DNA from: Chloroflexota bacterium
Lineage (GTDB): Bacteria; Chloroflexota; Dormibacteria; CF-121
Assembly (NCBI GenBank): GCA_005882525.1
Contig: VBGO01000190.1
Span: 1 to 8,254 of the forward strand
Reading direction: 5' to 3'
DNA length: 8,254 nucleotides
The notes beneath the pieces are model-generated. The model was not told the DNA's origin, did not search any database, and worked only from the letters and a program-made list of their open reading frames with translations. The number at the start of each line of letters is the position of its first letter. Position 1 is the stretch's first letter. Position numbers and translations under genes: made by a program. Positions 5,847 through 8,254 of the stretch are shown here, piece after piece.

Positions 5847-7003
5847 GCGGGGAAGGAACCCCCGGGTTTTCCACCCGGGCGATTCACGCCGGCCAAGCGC
5901 CTGACCCGGCCACCGGCGCCGTCGTGGTGCCGATCTACCAGACCTCGACCTTCGCCCAGGACGGGGTTGGCAAGCATCGGGGCTACGAGTACTCCCGAAC
6001 CGGAAACCCGACGCGCGCCGCGCTGGAACAGTGCATCGCGGCGCTGGAAGGCGGTGCCCACGGCCTGGCGTTCGCCTCCGGCATGGCGGCCGAAGCCACC
6101 ATCATGCAGTTGCTCAAGCCGGGCGACCACGCAATTGCGGTTGACGACCTCTATGGCGGCACCTACCGTCTCTTTCGTCGGGTGCTCGAGCCGCTGGGCA
6201 TCAGCTTTTCGTTCGTGGACGGCTCGGACCTCCGCGCCGTCGAGCGGTCCGTGACCGAACGAACCCGAATCATCTGGCTCGAATCACCGACGAACCCGCT
6301 CCTGAAGCTGGTTGACATCGAGGCGGTCAGCAAGCTGGCGCACGCCCGTCAGGCGCTGGTCGTCGTCGACAACACCTTCATGAGCCCCTACTTTCAGCGG
6401 CCGCTATCGTTGGGTGCCGACATCGTCGTCCACAGTGCCACCAAGTACCTGGGCGGGCACAGCGACGTGATCGGCGGCACCCTGGTGGTGAATCGGGAGG
6501 ACCTTGGCGAGCGGCTGGCCTTCCTACAGAACGCCGTGGGTGGCGTGCCCGGGCCGATGGATGCCTGGTTGGTGCTCCGTGGTCTGAAGACGCTCGCCAT
6601 CCGAATGCGCGAGCATGACCGCAACGCCCGGCTGGTCGCCGCCTTCTTGAACGAACACCCGAAGGTGGCGCGGGTTTTCTACCCGGGGCTGCCCAGCAAC
6701 CCGCAGCGCGACCTGGCCCGCAAACAGATGTCGGGGTTCGGCGGCATGATCTCCTTCGAAGTCAAGGGCGGGCTGGAGCCCGCCCGCCGCGTCGTCGAGC
6801 GGACTCAGCTATTCACCCTGGCCGAGAGCCTGGGCGGGGTCGAGTCATTGATCGAGCTGCCGGCGGTCATGACTCATGCCTCCATTCCGGCTGAAACGCG
6901 TCGGGCACACGGGGTGGCGGACGGACTGGTTCGGATCTCCGTCGGAATCGAGGACGTCGCCGACCTGATCTCAGACCTTGACCGGGCGCTGTCCGAGGCG
7001 TGA
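5843..7003 (+). CDS. Cystathionine gamma-lyase / gamma-synthase (Cys/Met metabolism PLP enzyme)
   Basis: PLP enzyme of the Cys/Met-metabolism family (fold type I, normally tetrameric), 386 residues, the usual length. Motifs: YEYSRTGNPTR at residues 48-58 (Y and R contact the neighbouring subunit's PLP phosphate), FASGMAAE at 77-84, DDLYGGTYRLF at 101-111 (Y104 stacks on PLP), D176 in VVDNTF, Schiff-base K201 in HSATKYLGGHSD, and SLGGVESLIELP at 329-340. E334 matches the acidic residue associated with cystathionine specificity in gamma-lyases (E333 in yeast, E339 in human). It begins at ATG 5843, overlapping the cystathionine beta-synthase stop as ATGA with no separate ribosome binding site, so translation is probably coupled. 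Next to that partner, gamma-lyase (cystathionine to cysteine, 2-oxobutyrate and ammonia) is the likelier activity; gamma-synthase (MetB) cannot be excluded. Confidence 0.92.
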   Translation: MSGEGTPGFSTRAIHAGQAPDPATGAVVVPIYQTSTFAQDGVGKHRGYEYSRTGNPTRAALEQCIAALEGGAHGLAFASGMAAEATIMQLLKPGDHAIAVDDLYGGTYRLFRRVLEPLGISFSFVDGSDLRAVERSVTERTRIIWLESPTNPLLKLVDIEAVSKLAHARQALVVVDNTFMSPYFQRPLSLGADIVVHSATKYLGGHSDVIGGTLVVNREDLGERLAFLQNAVGGVPGPMDAWLVLRGLKTLAIRMREHDRNARLVAAFLNEHPKVARVFYPGLPSNPQRDLARKQMSGFGGMISFEVKGGLEPARRVVERTQLFTLAESLGGVESLIELPAVMTHASIPAETRRAHGVADGLVRISVGIEDVADLISDLDRALSEA

Positions 7004-7014
7004 AGCTCAGCAAC

Positions 7015-7021
7015 AAGGAGG
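7015..7021 (+). promoter_or_regulatory. Strong Shine-Dalgarno for small membrane protein
   Basis: AAGGAGG lies 7 nt before ATG 7029. It fixes this start against an upstream in-frame extension to 6978 and against the out-of-frame ATG at 7024. Confidence 0.8.
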
Positions 7022-7028
7022 CGATGCA

Positions 7029-7220
7029 ATGAAAGCTATCGTGAATTTCTCGAATATCCTGGTCGCCATCGTCTTGCTGCTTCTGGGGCTCGCGGTCTTC
7101 ACCCGGCACCGGATCGCGTCGTACATCGTCGGCGGGTTCCTCACGGTGCTGGCCGCCATCAGTATCCTGGCCTTTCTCAAGATCATCAACTTCTCCTCCG
7201 GCCCCATCACCATTGGTTAG
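7029..7220 (+). CDS. Small two-helix membrane protein of unknown function
   Basis: Not recognised. 63 residues, with a hydrophobic segment at about 8-24 (NILVAIVLLLLGLAVF), a short basic turn TRHR at 25-28, and a second hydrophobic segment at about 30-51 ending in SILAFLKII, then a short tail ending GPITIG. This predicts a helical hairpin in the cytoplasmic membrane, with the arginine turn probably on the cytoplasmic side. It sits 25 nt after the cystathionine gamma-lyase gene and has an excellent ribosome binding site, so it is probably the third cistron of that transcript. Immediately after its TAG another frame stays open with a proline-rich stretch to 7350, so this protein may be a truncated form of a longer one. 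No catalytic motif is visible. Confidence 0.7.
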   Translation: MKAIVNFSNILVAIVLLLLGLAVFTRHRIASYIVGGFLTVLAAISILAFLKIINFSSGPITIG

Positions 7221-7350
7221 GGAACCCCCACCCCCGCCTGAGCCCGAGCCGGTTCCCGGGACCAGGCCGCCACCCCCGCCGCCGACCCCGGAACGGCCCC
7301 CACCGGTCCCAAAGCCAATCCGTCGTGACACCCTTGTAACCATTCGCTAG
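7213..7350 (+). pseudogene. Proline-rich reading frame, probable frameshifted tail of the small membrane protein
   Basis: In the +1 frame relative to the membrane protein, codons from 7222 to the TAG at 7348-7350 encode 42 residues beginning EPPPPPEPEPVPG, then a second run of six prolines, then KPIRRDTLVTIR. The alternating Glu-Pro pattern, charged ends and clean stop look like real protein rather than chance. As an independent gene it could only start at TTG 7213, which has no ribosome binding site. A one-base shift near the CCCC at 7202-7205 or at the TAG would join it to the membrane hairpin, giving about 105 residues. It could instead be noncoding C-rich spacer. Confidence 0.4.
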
Positions 7351-7372
7351 CTTCGCGCATCTGACCCGCGGG

Positions 7373-7378
7373 TAGACT
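7373..7378 (+). promoter_or_regulatory. Candidate -10 box giving a leaderless ispH mRNA
   Basis: TAGACT (TAnnnT type) ends 7 nt before ATG 7386, the spacing expected if transcription begins at the start codon. No Shine-Dalgarno precedes this ATG. A second possibility, GTGACA (7325-7330), 17 bp, then TAGCTT (7348-7353), would give a leader of about 25 nt, still without a ribosome binding site. Confidence 0.45.
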
Positions 7379-7385
7379 CGAAACG

Positions 7386-8246
7386 ATGGACGTACTCAAG
7401 ATCACCCCACGCGGCTATTGCCACGGGGTCGTCGAGGCCATCCGGGCCGCCAAGCAGACCGCCAAAGCCCGTCCCGGGGAGAAGATCCGCATGCTCGGCT
7501 ACCTGGTCCACAACACACATGTGACCGACGAGCTCCAGGAGAACGGCATCGAATTAGTCGACGCCGACAACCGGCTCGAGGGCCTGCAGACGATCGAGGG
7601 CGGCACGGTGATCTTCACGGCCCACGGGGTATCGCCGGCCGTCAAGGCGCGAGCTGCCGAGCGCGGGCTCAACATGGTGGATGCGACCTGCTCGGACGTC
7701 GTCGTAACGCATGATCTCGTTCGCGACCTGGCGGAGCGCGGTTACGACGTGGTCTATATTGGCCGGCGCGGCCATCCCGAGCCGGAAGGCGTGATCGGCG
7801 AGGCACCCGGCCGGGTTCACCTGGTGCAGGACCCGGGGGATGTCGATGCGCTCGACATCAAGAACGAGAAGATCGCGGTGACCTGCCAGACGACCTTGAG
7901 CATCTGGGACACCGCCGCCATGATCAAGCGGGTCCGCGAGAAGTACCCACAGACGGAGGCGTACAACGAAATCTGCCGCGCCACGCAGGACCGACAGGAA
8001 GCCGCGGGCGAGGCGGCCAAGGACTGCGACGTCGTGATCGTGGTGGGCAGTGAGCGCAGCTCGAACTCCAAGCGCCTGGTGCAGGTGGTCAAGGAGCTGG
8101 CCCACAAGCCGGCCTACCTGGTCGATACGGCCAAGGACATCAGGCCGGAGTGGCTGCATGGCAAGAGCCGTGTGGGAGTCACCTCCGGCGCGTCGACGCC
8201 CACCCAACTGACCCGCCAGGTGATCGAATACCTGGAAGCCCTTTAG
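7386..8246 (+). CDS. ispH: 4-hydroxy-3-methylbut-2-enyl diphosphate reductase
   Basis: Iron-sulfur enzyme reducing HMBPP to isopentenyl and dimethylallyl diphosphate, the last step of the MEP isoprenoid pathway. 286 residues, complete. The three cluster cysteines are present: C12 in PRGYCHGV, C102 in DATCSD and C197 in EICRAT. Substrate-binding residues are seen as H43 (VHNTH), H80 (FTAHG), E132 in GHPEPEG (the proton-relay Glu, E126 in E. coli), QTTLS at 168-172, SSNSKRL at 225-231 and the SGAST loop at 267-271. The PRGYCHGVVEAI opening and HPEPEG resemble the Bacillus-type enzyme more than the E. coli type. ATG 7386 is the natural family start, with no ribosome binding site upstream, so it is probably leaderless. 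It lies 165 nt beyond the membrane protein and is likely a separate transcription unit. Confidence 0.97.
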   Translation: MDVLKITPRGYCHGVVEAIRAAKQTAKARPGEKIRMLGYLVHNTHVTDELQENGIELVDADNRLEGLQTIEGGTVIFTAHGVSPAVKARAAERGLNMVDATCSDVVVTHDLVRDLAERGYDVVYIGRRGHPEPEGVIGEAPGRVHLVQDPGDVDALDIKNEKIAVTCQTTLSIWDTAAMIKRVREKYPQTEAYNEICRATQDRQEAAGEAAKDCDVVIVVGSERSSNSKRLVQVVKELAHKPAYLVDTAKDIRPEWLHGKSRVGVTSGASTPTQLTRQVIEYLEAL

Positions 8247-8254
8247 CGAACCGC

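Noticed and set aside
7220..7263. Possible terminator: GGGAACC (7220-7226) with GGTTCCC (7251-7257), plus near-palindrome GGTTCCCGGGACC
   Set aside because: The loop is 24 nt, the stem only 7 bp and no T-run follows; the repeat is explained by the C-rich proline codons.
6867..7343. Glycine-rich minus-strand open frame
   Set aside because: Its glycine runs are the complement of the C-rich proline-coding stretch; the rest opposes the gamma-lyase end and the membrane protein.
1..8254. CRISPR array, tRNA, insertion sequence, prophage or riboswitch
   Set aside because: No direct-repeat array, transposase or integrase motif, tRNA-like fold or structured leader was found; intergenic spaces are too short for most of these.

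Overview
High-GC bacterial window (roughly two-thirds G+C) carrying nine protein-coding genes in two divergent blocks. No rRNA, tRNA, CRISPR array, IS element or phage gene was seen. The organism cannot be named from this. A high-GC Terrabacteria-type lineage (Chloroflexota, Dormibacterota or Actinomycetota) is my best guess. It rests on an IspH that resembles the Bacillus type, Eis-family acetyltransferase content, several GTG starts and two genes that look leaderless.

Left block (1-4415, minus strand, read right to left). This is a compact five-gene operon: a two-subunit thiamine-diphosphate (ThDP) decarboxylase resembling ComD/ComE (4415 to 3226), a cyclase-family metal-dependent hydrolase (3189 or slightly upstream, to 2476), an Eis-like GNAT acetyltransferase (2506 to 1244), and kynureninase (1207, running off the left edge). 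Gene ends overlap or nearly touch. Kynureninase and the hydrolase point to tryptophan/indole ring catabolism towards anthranilate. The hydrolase looks more like isatin hydrolase than like canonical kynurenine formamidase, and isatinate is an arylglyoxylate, a reasonable substrate class for a ThDP decarboxylase. The operon may therefore couple kynurenine and isatin routes; that part is inference.

Divergent control region (4416-4469). Only 54 bp separate the two blocks. Two candidate -10 boxes face away from each other about 4 bp apart, so the two transcription units probably compete for RNA polymerase. The rightward transcript would be leaderless.

Right block (4470-8246, plus strand). Cystathionine beta-synthase with a C-terminal CBS-domain pair and a cystathionine gamma-lyase/synthase overlap by ATGA and form a transsulfuration pair linking homocysteine to cysteine. 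A 63-residue two-helix membrane protein follows with a strong ribosome binding site. Just after its stop, a different frame encodes a strikingly proline-rich stretch, suggesting a frameshifted C-terminal tail. The last gene is ispH, the final enzyme of the MEP isoprenoid pathway, probably also transcribed as a leaderless mRNA from its own promoter.

The most useful oddities are the hydrolase start region (a likely one-base frameshift or a non-canonical ATT start), the proline-rich out-of-frame tail, the overlapping divergent promoters, and the gene combination in the left operon.
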